Program-made: the position numbers and the translations under genes
Shown here: positions 1 through 7,530 of the stretch, piece by piece
Numbering within the stretch: position 1 is the stretch's first letter
Layout: every line of letters begins with the position of its first letter
Notes under the pieces: model-generated
What the model saw: the letters and a program-made list of their open reading frames with translations, nothing else
Told to the model about the DNA's origin: nothing
The model's database searches: none
Source of the DNA: an uncultured Lachnospiraceae bacterium
GTDB taxonomy: Bacteria > Bacillota > Clostridia > Lachnospirales > Lachnospiraceae
Direction: 5' to 3'
DNA length: 15,018 nucleotides
Assembly (NCBI GenBank): GCA_948441955.1
Contig: CAOJQZ010000060.1
Location: 1-15,018, forward strand

Positions 1-683
1 CCCTTGGTCAACGCCATGATCTGGTCGAATACCATCAGGAAGTCTTTCATGCTGAGTACCATGTTAATGCTGAAGAATGGGATAATGAGCGGGAAGGTAA
101 GTTCCTTGAAGCTCTTCCATCCAGTAGCGCCGTCAATAGCGCCTGCTTCGTATACGTCCTCCGGTACAGTCTGAAGACCGGAGATATAAATCAGTGTTGT
201 CTGTGCAATTGACTGCCATGCGGCAACAATTACGATGGCAATCCATGCAGTGCCTGTATTGGAAAGCATACTGGAGCCGCCGGTGATTGCAGGAAGGATA
301 TATGTAAAGATATATCCGAAGATATAACCAACAACCAGTCCGCCTAAGATTCTCGGTACAAAGTATACGCCTCTTAATGCGCTTTTTGCCCGAATCTTTC
401 CGTTCAAGCCCAGTGCAAGAAGCAGGGCGATTACATTTGTAAGGATTGTAGCAACAATGGCAAACTTAAAGGTAAACAGATAGGATTTTCCTACACGGGC
501 GTCAGTGAATAAGTCTGCATAGTTGCGAAGGCCTACCCAGTCGTAGCTTCCGAAGCCCTTAAAGTTCGTAAAGCTGTACATGAGACCCTTAATCAGCGGC
601 AAAGTATTAAAACAGAAGAACAATGCCAGCACGGGAACAGTGATTAATAAAAAGGTCTGGTTTCTGCTGAGTTTTTTATTCAT
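1..683 (-). CDS. Sugar ABC transporter permease, MalF/UgpA type (3' end outside window)
   Basis: The visible 227 residues are the N-terminal part of a binding-protein-dependent sugar permease in the cytoplasmic membrane. Hydrophobic segments lie near residues 11-31, 68-93, 104-130, 146-170 and 203-220. The ATPase-contact loop (EAA motif) is at about 179-200: it begins EAGAIDGAT and ends in FPLI, where the consensus is EAA...G......I.LP. The start ATG (683-681) shares one base with the stop TAA of the upstream binding-protein gene (TAATG), so the two are translationally coupled. The AGGGAGGT ribosome binding site lies inside the end of that gene. The stop codon is beyond the left edge, where a second permease (MalG/UgpE type) would be expected. 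Family is certain from the EAA loop and helix pattern. Substrate is inferred only from the neighbouring glucosidase. Confidence 0.93.
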   Translation of the reverse strand, partial: MNKKLSRNQTFLLITVPVLALFFCFNTLPLIKGLMYSFTNFKGFGSYDWVGLRNYADLFTDARVGKSYLFTFKFAIVATILTNVIALLLALGLNGKIRAKSALRGVYFVPRILGGLVVGYIFGYIFTYILPAITGGSSMLSNTGTAWIAIVIVAAWQSIAQTTLIYISGLQTVPEDVYEAGAIDGATGWKSFKELTFPLIIPFFSINMVLSMKDFLMVFDQIMALTK

Positions 684-1966
684 TATTCATTACCTCCCTT
701 TTCTTCGTACTCCTGTACCTTGCGGATAATATCGCGGTTATATCTTACCCAGTCGGTATCAAATTTGTTCAGGAATTTTTCTACACTTCCATCTAACAGG
801 AAGGTCTGAATCTGAGCATCCACACTCATCTCGGCCGGATAGTAGTGATCCTGATAGTCTACCATTCTGCCTTCATTGATATAATCAAGCATACCGTCAA
901 GCGCCGGTGAAAGCTTAAATTCTGTATCCTTACACGGAACAGCGTTCTGGTCGTCCAGGTAGGTCTGGATTGTGGAATCCTCCAGCATAAAGCTTAATAC
1001 TTCATAAGCTGCTTCCTTATTTTTACATTCATTTGTAACACAGAACTGAAGGTCAACACCTGAATTCAGGATATTGTCTGCTTCACTGTCACATCCCGGC
1101 ATAACGAAAGAATCAATATCCATGTCCGGGTTAACAGACTGAATCTGCGGAACAGCGTAGCTTCCGATACAGTACATAGCAGATTCGCCGTTTGCAAAAG
1201 CAGTACATGCATCATTGTAGTTGTATGCAAAGGGGTCGTCCTGTGCATGGTCAAGGAGCTCCAGCATTTTTTCTGCTACTTCCGGGTATTCGTCAATAAA
1301 TTTGGTTTCTCCCTTATTTACCTGACGGCAGACATCTGCAGGTGCAAGATCGCAGGCCAGTGCATTCCACGGAGCAAGACAGGTCCAGACATCCTTAAAG
1401 CCAAAGTACAGCGGCTGCTGACCGGATGCTTTGATCTCATCACACAGATCCATAAATTCCTGCCAGGTTGTGGGAATCTCCCAGTCATTGTCTTTAAACA
1501 TCTTTCTGTTATAAAGTACGCCTGCAGCATTCGCTACGTAAGGAACTGCATACACACCATCCAGCGGAACAAATTCAAGGTTCTTGTCGATGTCCAGATA
1601 AGCCTGCTTAATCAGTGATAGTCCTTCGAAGTCTGAGATATCCATAAGCATATCTGCGTCAAGGAAGTTTGAGAAGTTTACGTCACCGCCGATACCGATG
1701 ATATCCGGTGCATCCTCCTTGATAAAGCGTGTCTTCAGTACAGTCATGGCATCATTGGGAGATTCAATTTTAAGCACGATATCATCGTGTGTTGCATTGA
1801 ATTCTTCTTCCATCTTCTCGAAAGCCTTTACTGCTTCCGGCTTGTACTGAAGCATGGTGATATGGGTTTTTCCGTCTGAGCTTTCGGATGAGCATCCGCT
1901 GGCTGAAAGCACGGTCCCAATCAGCATTGCTGCCACAAGTGCTGTGGCAAAAAATCTCTTTTTCAT
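683..1966 (-). CDS. Extracellular sugar-binding lipoprotein (family 1 SBP) of an ABC importer
   Basis: This 427-residue protein starts with a lipoprotein signal peptide: MKKRFF, a hydrophobic stretch, and a lipobox A-S-G-C with the lipidated Cys at about residue 25. The mature part has the SBP_bac_1 layout, with an early beta strand (ITMLQYK), a helix with FEKMEEEFNATH, then the APDIIGIGGD segment. Length fits the family. It would be anchored outside the membrane and deliver an oligosaccharide to the permease encoded next. The ribosome binding site AAAGGAGAGG sits about 7 bases before the ATG. It is the first gene of a minus-strand operon that diverges from the AraC/LacI regulators, which suggests control by one or both. 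No cognate ATPase is in view; such operons often use a shared MsmK-type ATPase elsewhere. Ligand is unknown; alpha-glucosides are the guess from the locus. Confidence 0.94.
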   Translation of the reverse strand: MKKRFFATALVAAMLIGTVLSASGCSSESSDGKTHITMLQYKPEAVKAFEKMEEEFNATHDDIVLKIESPNDAMTVLKTRFIKEDAPDIIGIGGDVNFSNFLDADMLMDISDFEGLSLIKQAYLDIDKNLEFVPLDGVYAVPYVANAAGVLYNRKMFKDNDWEIPTTWQEFMDLCDEIKASGQQPLYFGFKDVWTCLAPWNALACDLAPADVCRQVNKGETKFIDEYPEVAEKMLELLDHAQDDPFAYNYNDACTAFANGESAMYCIGSYAVPQIQSVNPDMDIDSFVMPGCDSEADNILNSGVDLQFCVTNECKNKEAAYEVLSFMLEDSTIQTYLDDQNAVPCKDTEFKLSPALDGMLDYINEGRMVDYQDHYYPAEMSVDAQIQTFLLDGSVEKFLNKFDTDWVRYNRDIIRKVQEYEEKGGNE

Positions 1967-2031
1967 TCCACACCTCTCCTTTTTTACATGCTTTGGTAAG
2001 TTGCATGAATTATTGTGTATTTCTGCATAGA

Positions 2032-2060
2032 ATAATAGCAGTTTGACGAAGGAAGGTAAA
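2032..2060 (-). promoter_or_regulatory. Candidate sigma-A promoter for the sugar transporter operon
   Basis: Read on the minus strand, TTTACC (2060-2055) and TATTAT (2037-2032) are separated by 17 bases, giving a leader of roughly 60 bases before the binding-protein ATG. The -35 box is weak (4 of 6), as expected for an activator-dependent promoter. It coincides with one arm of the inverted repeat at 2055-2085. Confidence 0.45.
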
Positions 2061-2085
2061 TGTGCAGATGTGTCTGAAATTTACC
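2055..2085. promoter_or_regulatory. Inverted repeat GGTAAAT-N17-ATTTACC, candidate regulator site
   Basis: GGTAAAT (2055-2061) and ATTTACC (2079-2085) are perfect 7-base inverted arms, with a smaller CAGA/TCTG pair nested between them. A related TTTGGTAA occurs at about 1992-1999 on the plus strand, and TTTGGTAA also reads on the minus strand through the right arm. The site covers the -35 region of the candidate transporter promoter. One of the locus regulators may bind here; which one is not shown by the sequence. Confidence 0.35.
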
Positions 2086-2110
2086 AAAATGCTAGATTGT
2101 GTTGCAAATG

Positions 2111-2140
2111 TTGAAGTATAGACGTATTATGGTATATAAT
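2111..2140 (+). promoter_or_regulatory. Sigma-A promoter for the araC-lacI regulator pair
   Basis: TTGAAG (2111-2116), an 18-base spacer and a perfect TATAAT (2135-2140) are followed by an AT-rich start region. Transcription would begin near 2147, about 90 bases before the first regulator gene. Confidence 0.6.
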
Positions 2141-2235
2141 ATAAATAAAACATTAATTTTCGTGAAATTTTACAAAAAATGATGCGCTTGTTTGGACAAA
2201 ATGACAATGGCAGATGAAAGGAAGGGAAACGCATT

Positions 2236-3090
2236 ATGATGAATCATTTATTTTCAGTATTTCAGGACGAGCGGTTTATGGATCTCACAATATACCAATA
2301 TGGGTATGAGAAATGTGAACCGCTCCATTCTTTTGGACCCTATGTGAGGAATAATTATTTGTTTCATTATGTAATTTCAGGGAAGGGATGTCTTCATGCC
2401 AACGACGAAAAGGATAATACAGCCTATTATCATATTGGTGCAGGAAACGGCTTTCTTATTGAGCCGGGATATGTGAATACATACTATGCGGACAAGGCCA
2501 AGCCTTGGGAATATGTATGGATAGAATTCGGAGGACTGCGGGCAAAGGAGTATGTGGAGCTTGCAGGACTTTCCTATAAAAATCCGGTATATACTCCTTC
2601 TGATCCGGAATACGGAAAAATCATTCAGGAGCGGATGATGACCATTGTAACGAGTCAGAATGCGTCCTCTATAGAACTCATTGGAAACCTGTATCTTTTT
2701 GTAGACGCTCTTATTAAATACTCTTCTTCGAAAAAGCAGCTTCAAGGCGGGAAGCTCAGTGAGTTCTACGCAAGAGAAGCAGTTGTATATATCGAGCATA
2801 ATTATGATAAGAATATAACAATAGAAGATGTTGCAAAAAAATGTCAGCTGGACAGAAGCTATTTTGGAAAAGTATTTAAAAAGGTGGTGGGCCAATCCCC
2901 CCAGGATTTTCTCATCCGATACCGTATGACAAAGGCGGCGGATGCATTGATTGTCGGCAATGATTCGGTCAGTGATATCGGTAATTCTGTGGGCTATCCG
3001 AACCTTCTGCATTTTTCCCGGGCTTTTAAAGGGGTATACGGTATGTCGCCCAGAGAGTACAGGCAGAAAAATAAGATTATAGACAGATAA
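2236..3090 (+). CDS. AraC-family transcriptional regulator (first of two paralogues)
   Basis: This 284-residue protein has an N-terminal sugar-sensing cupin-like arm. Segments such as YVISGKG (45-51), GFLIEPG (72-78) and YVWIEFGG (93-100) are the usual AraC_binding strands. The C-terminal double helix-turn-helix spans about 183-277. The first HTH contains ITIEDVAKKCQLDRSYFGKVFK (within 194-216) and the second is DSVSDIGNSVGYPNLLHFSRAFK (243-265), ending in the family signature GMSPREYR. The ATG at 2236 is preceded by GGAAGGG with 9 bases spacing. It is followed 33 bases later by the lacI-type gene and is divergent from the transporter operon, so it probably activates that operon in response to the imported sugar. 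The second araC gene downstream (4328-5158) is clearly related. Confidence 0.93.
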   Translation: MMNHLFSVFQDERFMDLTIYQYGYEKCEPLHSFGPYVRNNYLFHYVISGKGCLHANDEKDNTAYYHIGAGNGFLIEPGYVNTYYADKAKPWEYVWIEFGGLRAKEYVELAGLSYKNPVYTPSDPEYGKIIQERMMTIVTSQNASSIELIGNLYLFVDALIKYSSSKKQLQGGKLSEFYAREAVVYIEHNYDKNITIEDVAKKCQLDRSYFGKVFKKVVGQSPQDFLIRYRMTKAADALIVGNDSVSDIGNSVGYPNLLHFSRAFKGVYGMSPREYRQKNKIIDR

Positions 3091-3123
3091 TAAGTATAAA
3101 GAAGCGAAGAGGTGAAAGGACAG

Positions 3124-4134
3124 ATGATACGTATAAAGGACATTGCGAAAGAAGCCGGGGTGAGTCCTACGACGGTGTCGAATGTGATTCATGGCAATCA
3201 TAAAAAGGTGTCGGAGGAGACGGTAGAAAGGATTGAAAGGCTTTTAAAGGACAGAGACTATATCCCCAGCATGGGGGCAAGAATGCTGGCCGGCGGAGGT
3301 ACCCGGGTGATTGGTGTTCTGGCGGCGGAGCCGGGAGGGGAAAAACGGCGTGCAGAAGGCCATCCTTTCGCAAATATACTGCTGCGCTCACTGGAGCGGG
3401 AAATCTACGAAAGAAATTATTACATGCTTCTGCATTTTACGGCGACGCCTGAAGAGGGTATCCAGTTTGCGGCGACCTGGAATGTGGAAGGACTGATTAC
3501 GATTGGCTTTGGTACAGGAGATAACTTAAAGCTTCAGGGAAGCTGTAAAGTTCCCATAGTGTCCATTGACGTATATTATGAGGACGAGAGAATGGCAAAT
3601 GTAGGGCTTGACGATAAAGGCGGCGGAGTCCTTATGACAAAATATCTGCTGGATACCGGCCACAGAAAGATTGGATTTGTGTCAGACAATGACGTGGGCG
3701 TGGATCATGAACGCTGGAAGGGAGTATGTGAGGCATGTGAAGATTATGGTGTTAAAGACGCATGTGTGCGGCATATAATAATTCCAGAGGAAAGAAGGAC
3801 AAGAAGGGAATATTATAGAAAATATCTTGCACAGATTGCGGCGGAGTATGACGCGCTGTTTTTTGCCTCTGATTATTATGCGGTGGAAGCAATGGCGGTT
3901 TTAGAAGACATGGGAGTTCGTGTGCCGGAAGATTTGTCTGTAGCGGGATTCGATGATACGGAAAGCGCCGTAATGTGCAGGCCGTTACTTACTACAGTGC
4001 ATCAGGAGGTGGAAGGAAAGGCCGAGCATGCGGTGAGGAAGCTTCTCGCTTTTATACAGGGAGAACGGAAGATTTCTATGACGGAACGTCTTCCGGTAAC
4101 GCTTGTTCTCCGTGATTCTGTAAAAAACAGGTAA
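3124..4134 (+). CDS. LacI-family transcriptional regulator
   Basis: This protein of about 336 residues opens with a classic LacI headpiece: IRIKDIAKEAGVSPTTVSNVIHG, then a hinge PSMGARMLAGGGTRVIGVL. The Leu-Ala in the hinge matches the pair that intercalates at a central CpG in LacI-type operators. The rest is a periplasmic-binding-protein-like effector domain with DTGHRKIGFVSD, the FFASDYYAVEAMAVLEDMGVRVPEDLSVAGFDD segment and a final LTTVHQ region, all family hallmarks. I take the ATG at 3124 because GAGGTG (3109-3114) sits 9 bases upstream. An in-frame GTG at 3112 would add four residues but overlaps that site. The gene is probably co-transcribed with the araC gene before it. Likely targets are the two TGCGCA-centred palindromes at 4174-4187 and 4235-4248 just downstream of it. 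Confidence 0.94.
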   Translation: MIRIKDIAKEAGVSPTTVSNVIHGNHKKVSEETVERIERLLKDRDYIPSMGARMLAGGGTRVIGVLAAEPGGEKRRAEGHPFANILLRSLEREIYERNYYMLLHFTATPEEGIQFAATWNVEGLITIGFGTGDNLKLQGSCKVPIVSIDVYYEDERMANVGLDDKGGGVLMTKYLLDTGHRKIGFVSDNDVGVDHERWKGVCEACEDYGVKDACVRHIIIPEERRTRREYYRKYLAQIAAEYDALFFASDYYAVEAMAVLEDMGVRVPEDLSVAGFDDTESAVMCRPLLTTVHQEVEGKAEHAVRKLLAFIQGERKISMTERLPVTLVLRDSVKNR

Positions 4135-4173
4135 ATTGAATAAAAGTCTGTTCCCTATATTGTACAATGTGAC

Positions 4174-4187
4174 GTTTTGCGCAAAAC
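4174..4187. promoter_or_regulatory. LacI-type operator O1, perfect 14-bp palindrome
   Basis: GTTTTGCGCAAAAC is a perfect palindrome with a central CpG, the form expected for LacI-family repressors. It lies 3 bases upstream of the -35 box of the promoter at 4191-4219. Spacing to the second copy is 61 bases centre to centre. Confidence 0.7.
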
Positions 4188-4190
4188 TTC

Positions 4191-4219
4191 TTGAAAAATG
4201 CTTTTTCCTTAGCTATAAT
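4191..4219 (+). promoter_or_regulatory. Sigma-A promoter for the araC2-glucosidase operon
   Basis: TTGAAA (4191-4196), a 17-base spacer and perfect TATAAT (4214-4219) give a near-consensus promoter. It is bracketed by operators O1 and O2. Transcription would start near 4226, about 100 bases before the araC2 ATG. Confidence 0.75.
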
Positions 4220-4234
4220 TTTTGCTAGAAAACA

Positions 4235-4248
4235 GTTATGCGCAAAAC
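4235..4248. promoter_or_regulatory. LacI-type operator O2, one mismatch to O1
   Basis: GTTATGCGCAAAAC differs from O1 by a single base and keeps the TGCGCA core. It falls at about +10 to +23 of the predicted transcript, a position where a bound repressor would block initiation or escape. With O1 it suggests looping or side-by-side repression by the adjacent LacI-type protein. Confidence 0.65.
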
Positions 4249-4266
4249 CTGATTGACTTATGCGTA

Positions 4267-4285
4267 TTGAACTTCTTATGTTCAA
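4267..4285. promoter_or_regulatory. Inverted repeat TTGAAC-N7-GTTCAA in the araC2 leader
   Basis: Perfect 6-base arms (4267-4272 and 4280-4285) lie downstream of O2. A possible second promoter, TTGACT (4253-4258) with TATGTT (4277-4282) at 18 bases, overlaps it. It could be a protein site or a weak RNA hairpin; the sequence does not decide between them. Confidence 0.3.
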
Positions 4286-4327
4286 AGGACTACACAATTA
4301 AATACAAATTAAGGAGTGGTAAGCTTT

Positions 4328-5158
4328 ATGGATTTATTGATCTATCGATGCGGGTATGAGAAAAAGCAATGTCCGTGGGAGATAAAGCAGTATGAATCTG
4401 GCGGTCATTATCTTTTTTGTTACATTGTTTCAGGAAAAGGAGTTTTGCGGGTAGAGAAAGAGAAAAAGGAAACTCTTGTCTACACATTGTCCGAGAGGAT
4501 GGGATTTTTAGTAGAACCGGGAAAGGGAGAGGATATGAAGATTTTCCCGGAGGGAAGCTGGGATTTTGTATGGGCGGAATTCGGAGGCTTAAGGGCGGGA
4601 GAATATACAAAGCTTTCCGGTCTGACAGAAAACCAGCCGGTTTACATGCCGGAAAAGCCGGAGCAGGGAGACGAGCTTTTTCAATGCATGCTTAGACTTG
4701 TAAAAAGCAGGGAAGAGTATCCCCTTAAGGCGACGGGATATCTGTATTTGTTCATGGACTGTCTTGTACGGACGTGCCGGTTCAGGGGACGGATGCCGGC
4801 AGGGAAAAACAGTGAAACCTATGTCGAAGGCGCGGTTCGGTATATTGAACAGAATTATTCCAGACATATATCGGTGGAGGAGCTTGCAAGACGCTGTTGG
4901 CTGGACAGAAGCTATTTCGGAAAAGTATTTAAATCTGTCACCGGACAGTCGCCCCAGCAGTTTTTAATCCGTTTCCGGATGGAAAAGGCAGCTTCGGAGC
5001 TTCGGACAGGCAATATGCCGGTAGGCGATGTAGGAACCCTGGTAGGCTATCCAAATCTTCTGCATTTTTCCCGGGCATTTAAGGGCGTTTATGGCATGTC
5101 GCCCAGTGAATACCGGCAGAAGTACCGGGAGAGGGTTATGCAGGAATTATTTCAATAA
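4328..5158 (+). CDS. AraC-family transcriptional regulator (second paralogue)
   Basis: This 276-residue AraC-type regulator lines up along its whole length with the one at 2236-3090. Its Met1 matches Met15 of that protein, sensing-domain segments correspond (YIVSGKG, GFLVEPG, EFGGLRAGEY), and two blocks are identical in the DNA-binding half: LDRSYFGKVFK and YPNLLHFSRAFKGVYGMSP. The double HTH lies at about 180-262. I use the ATG at 4328, 11 bases after AAGGAG (4311-4316). The in-frame GTG at 4316 overlaps that site and is unlikely. It sits behind the promoter with two LacI-type operators and 32 bases before the glucosidase gene, so the two are probably one operon. It presumably senses a related sugar and activates the same or a linked promoter. 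Confidence 0.92.
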   Translation: MDLLIYRCGYEKKQCPWEIKQYESGGHYLFCYIVSGKGVLRVEKEKKETLVYTLSERMGFLVEPGKGEDMKIFPEGSWDFVWAEFGGLRAGEYTKLSGLTENQPVYMPEKPEQGDELFQCMLRLVKSREEYPLKATGYLYLFMDCLVRTCRFRGRMPAGKNSETYVEGAVRYIEQNYSRHISVEELARRCWLDRSYFGKVFKSVTGQSPQQFLIRFRMEKAASELRTGNMPVGDVGTLVGYPNLLHFSRAFKGVYGMSPSEYRQKYRERVMQELFQ

Positions 5159-5190
5159 TCTGATTTTTATAGTTTTAGGAGGAGAAAAGG

Positions 5191-6858
5191 ATGGAAAAAG
5201 CATGGTGGAAAGAAAGTGTTGTATATCAAATCTATCCGAGAAGCTTCTGTGACAGTAATGGGGACGGAATCGGAGATTTAAACGGAATCACAGGCAGGCT
5301 GGAATATTTAAAGGAGCTGGGAATTGATGTAATCTGGCTGTCACCGGTGTATCAGTCTCCCAATGACGATAATGGATACGATATCAGCGATTATAAAGCA
5401 ATCATGGCGGAGTTCGGAACAATGGAGGACTATGACCGTATGCTTTCCAAAGCCCATAGTCTGGGGATTAAGATTATGATGGATTTAGTTGTAAATCATA
5501 CCTCCGACGAACATGCATGGTTTGTGGAAAGCAGAAAATCAAAGGATAACCCTTACCGTGATTACTACATATGGCGGGACGGTAAAGACGGAAAAGAACC
5601 CAATAACTGGGGATCCTGCTTTGGAGGCTCCGCATGGAAATATGATGAAGGGACCGGACAGTATTTTCTGCATCTGTTTTCCCCTAAGCAGCCGGATCTT
5701 AACTGGGATAACCAGAAGGTGAGAAAAGAAGTATTTGATATGATGAACTGGTGGTGCAGGAAGGGAATCGACGGTTTCCGCATGGATGTGATAAGCCTTA
5801 TTTCCAAGAGGCCGGGACTCCCGGCCGGGGCTGTGGGAAAGAGCGGCTATGGCAATCCGGGCTGTGCCAACGGACCTCATGTGCATGAATATCTTCAGGA
5901 GATGAACCGGGAGGTTCTCTCAAAATATGACCTTATTACAGTAGGGGAATGTTCCGGCGTTACTGTGGAGGAGGCGAAAAAGTATGCATCCTCTGAAGGG
6001 ACAGAGCTTAATATGGTATTTCAGTTTGAACATGTAGATTTGGACGGCGGGGAGAGCTTTAAATGGAATCACAATAAAATCAGGCTGACAGAGCTGAAAG
6101 CTGTTATGAGTAAATGGCAGACAGAGCTTGCCGGCAAAGCATGGAACAGTCTTTACTGGTGCAATCACGATCAGCCAAGGATGCTGTCCCGTATTGGAAA
6201 TGACAGTCCCAAATACCGTGAGCGTTCGGCAAAGCTTCTTGGTACCTGCCTTCATATGATGCAGGGAACCCCATATATTTATCAGGGGGAAGAACTTGGT
6301 ATGACAAATTACCCCTTTACGTCGCTGGACGAGTTTCGGGATATTGAGAGTATCAATGCCTACCATGAGCTGACAGAAAAGGGAATTATAGCGCCGGAGG
6401 ATATGTTTGACTATATCAGCTATAAGGGAAGAGATAATGCAAGAACTCCCATGCAGTGGGATAATGGACCACAGGCAGGCTTTACGTCAGGTACGCCGTG
6501 GATATCCGTGAACCCTAATTATACGGAAATTAATGCAAAAGAACAGATGGAAAGAGAAGATTCTGTTTTTCATTACTACCAGAAGCTTATAAAACTTCGG
6601 AAGGAGAATGAAATTATTGTATACGGGGATTATAAGCTGTTTCTGCCGGACAGTGAGGAATTGTATGTGTATATGCGTTCTTATAAGGGACAGAAGCTTT
6701 TGGTAATATGCAATTTTACAGAGAAGGAAATCGTTTACAAGATTCCAGAGGAGCTGAAGGGGCGCAGAGGCAGAGTCTTGATTTCCAATTATGGAAGGAA
6801 TGCGCTGGAACAATCAATAACGCTTTCAGCATATGAATGTGCGGCGGTGCTATATTAA
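5191..6858 (+). CDS. GH13_31 alpha-glucosidase, probably oligo-1,6-glucosidase type
   Basis: This 555-residue cytoplasmic glycoside hydrolase has no signal peptide. The N-terminus WWKESVVYQIYPRSF and the Ca-site-like DSNGDGIGDL loop (21-30) are typical of GH13. Conserved region I is DLVVNH (98-103). The nucleophile is Asp199 in GFRMDV, the acid/base Glu253 in VGEC, and the stabiliser Asp327 in NHDQPR. The family C-terminal beta domain follows. The residue after the nucleophile is Val200; in this subfamily Val there goes with alpha-1,6 specificity (isomaltose, panose) and Thr with alpha-1,4. Likely reaction: release of glucose from the non-reducing end of short alpha-glucosides delivered by the neighbouring ABC importer. 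The AGGAGG-type ribosome binding site is 6-7 bases before the ATG. A trehalulose or sucrose-isomer hydrolase in the same clan is possible. Confidence 0.94.
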   Translation: MEKAWWKESVVYQIYPRSFCDSNGDGIGDLNGITGRLEYLKELGIDVIWLSPVYQSPNDDNGYDISDYKAIMAEFGTMEDYDRMLSKAHSLGIKIMMDLVVNHTSDEHAWFVESRKSKDNPYRDYYIWRDGKDGKEPNNWGSCFGGSAWKYDEGTGQYFLHLFSPKQPDLNWDNQKVRKEVFDMMNWWCRKGIDGFRMDVISLISKRPGLPAGAVGKSGYGNPGCANGPHVHEYLQEMNREVLSKYDLITVGECSGVTVEEAKKYASSEGTELNMVFQFEHVDLDGGESFKWNHNKIRLTELKAVMSKWQTELAGKAWNSLYWCNHDQPRMLSRIGNDSPKYRERSAKLLGTCLHMMQGTPYIYQGEELGMTNYPFTSLDEFRDIESINAYHELTEKGIIAPEDMFDYISYKGRDNARTPMQWDNGPQAGFTSGTPWISVNPNYTEINAKEQMEREDSVFHYYQKLIKLRKENEIIVYGDYKLFLPDSEELYVYMRSYKGQKLLVICNFTEKEIVYKIPEELKGRRGRVLISNYGRNALEQSITLSAYECAAVLY

Positions 6859-6897
6859 ATGAATGGTGTACAGGGCGGGGGCAGATACTTCTTTATT

Positions 6898-7476
6898 TTA
6901 CCCTGTCCCCAAAGAGTCAGGGATATGGCAGCAGTGACAGATTACATCTACAATGGTGTCTACAGACTCAGTTTTTCCTGCCTCCTCCCATTTCAAAAAG
7001 ACATTAAGCAGCGCTCCGCCATAATAGTAGAGCTCATACAGAGAACGAGGATAAACCGGGTCCACGAACCGTATCATATAGTCATTGATTGCCTGTATCA
7101 TCAGTGAGTGAAGGTTTGCCCGGGCAAGTGTCAGGAAAAATTCGCAATATTGGTCAAAGAATAGAAATGCATGGCGCACATGGGCGGCGTCATAGAAATT
7201 GCCAATACCTAGAGAGCGGCTGCACTCCTCTAAATAGCATTCAATGATCTCGTGGAGATAGTTATTGAGGGCGTCGGTTTTGGACTGGAAGTAATGGTAA
7301 AAGGTCATGCGTGACACACCGGCCCGCTTTACGATATCAGATACTGTGATTTCCTCATAAGCTCTATCCTGCATTAAAGCAATCATCGCTTCACCGATAC
7401 ATTGTCTGGTGAAGCGGTTTCTTTTTGTAAAGTTTTTCCCCAGTATATGCTTCATCAATGAAATTTCCCGTTTCAT
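6898..7476 (-). CDS. TetR/AcrR-family transcriptional regulator
   Basis: This 192-residue protein has a TetR-type N-terminal DNA-binding domain: a helix with FTRQCIGEAMIALMQDRAY, then the helix-turn-helix ITVSDIVKRAGVSRMTFYHYFQSK (43-66). The C-terminal helices, ending in a DIVDVICHCC-type helix, resemble the TetR_C_8-like (DhaS/DegV-neighbour) group; the ligand is unknown. The ATG at 7476 has AAGGG about 8 bases upstream. An alternative ATG seven codons later lacks a good site. It converges on the glucosidase gene and diverges from degV. The shared 167-bp gap holds an 8-base-arm inverted repeat that is the obvious operator candidate, so it probably represses itself, degV, or both. Confidence 0.92.
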   Translation of the reverse strand: MKREISLMKHILGKNFTKRNRFTRQCIGEAMIALMQDRAYEEITVSDIVKRAGVSRMTFYHYFQSKTDALNNYLHEIIECYLEECSRSLGIGNFYDAAHVRHAFLFFDQYCEFFLTLARANLHSLMIQAINDYMIRFVDPVYPRSLYELYYYGGALLNVFLKWEEAGKTESVDTIVDVICHCCHIPDSLGTG

Positions 7477-7501
7477 GGCAGTTTCCCTTCAATTAAATAA
7501 A

Positions 7502-7530
7502 AATTTACACATTAGATTGTTTTGTAAATT
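7502..7530. promoter_or_regulatory. Inverted repeat AATTTACA-N13-TGTAAATT, candidate TetR operator
   Basis: Perfect 8-base arms (7502-7509 and 7523-7530) lie in the divergent tetR-degV gap, 26 bases before the TetR start. TACA...TGTA half-sites at this spacing are common for TetR-family dimers. It lies just upstream of the predicted degV -10 region. Confidence 0.5.

Noticed and set aside
2175..2200. Possible CcpA cre site around ATGCGCTTGTTT
   Set aside because: Only the GCGC core fits; the flanking bases do not match the cre consensus on either side.
2377..3201. 274-codon open frame on the minus strand opposite the first araC gene
   Set aside because: It is a shadow of the AraC frame: no ribosome binding site, a composition rich in Ile, Cys, His and Arg with no recognisable domain, and it crosses two genes on the other strand.
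6870..6906. ACAGGG/CCCTGT inverted repeat between the convergent glucosidase and tetR genes as a two-way terminator
   Set aside because: The stem is only 6 pairs with a 25-base loop and there is no T run on either strand; part of it is tetR coding sequence.
6859..7107. 82-codon plus-strand frame after the glucosidase
   Set aside because: It starts directly after the glucosidase stop with no ribosome binding site and lies antisense within the tetR gene; the protein has no domain features.
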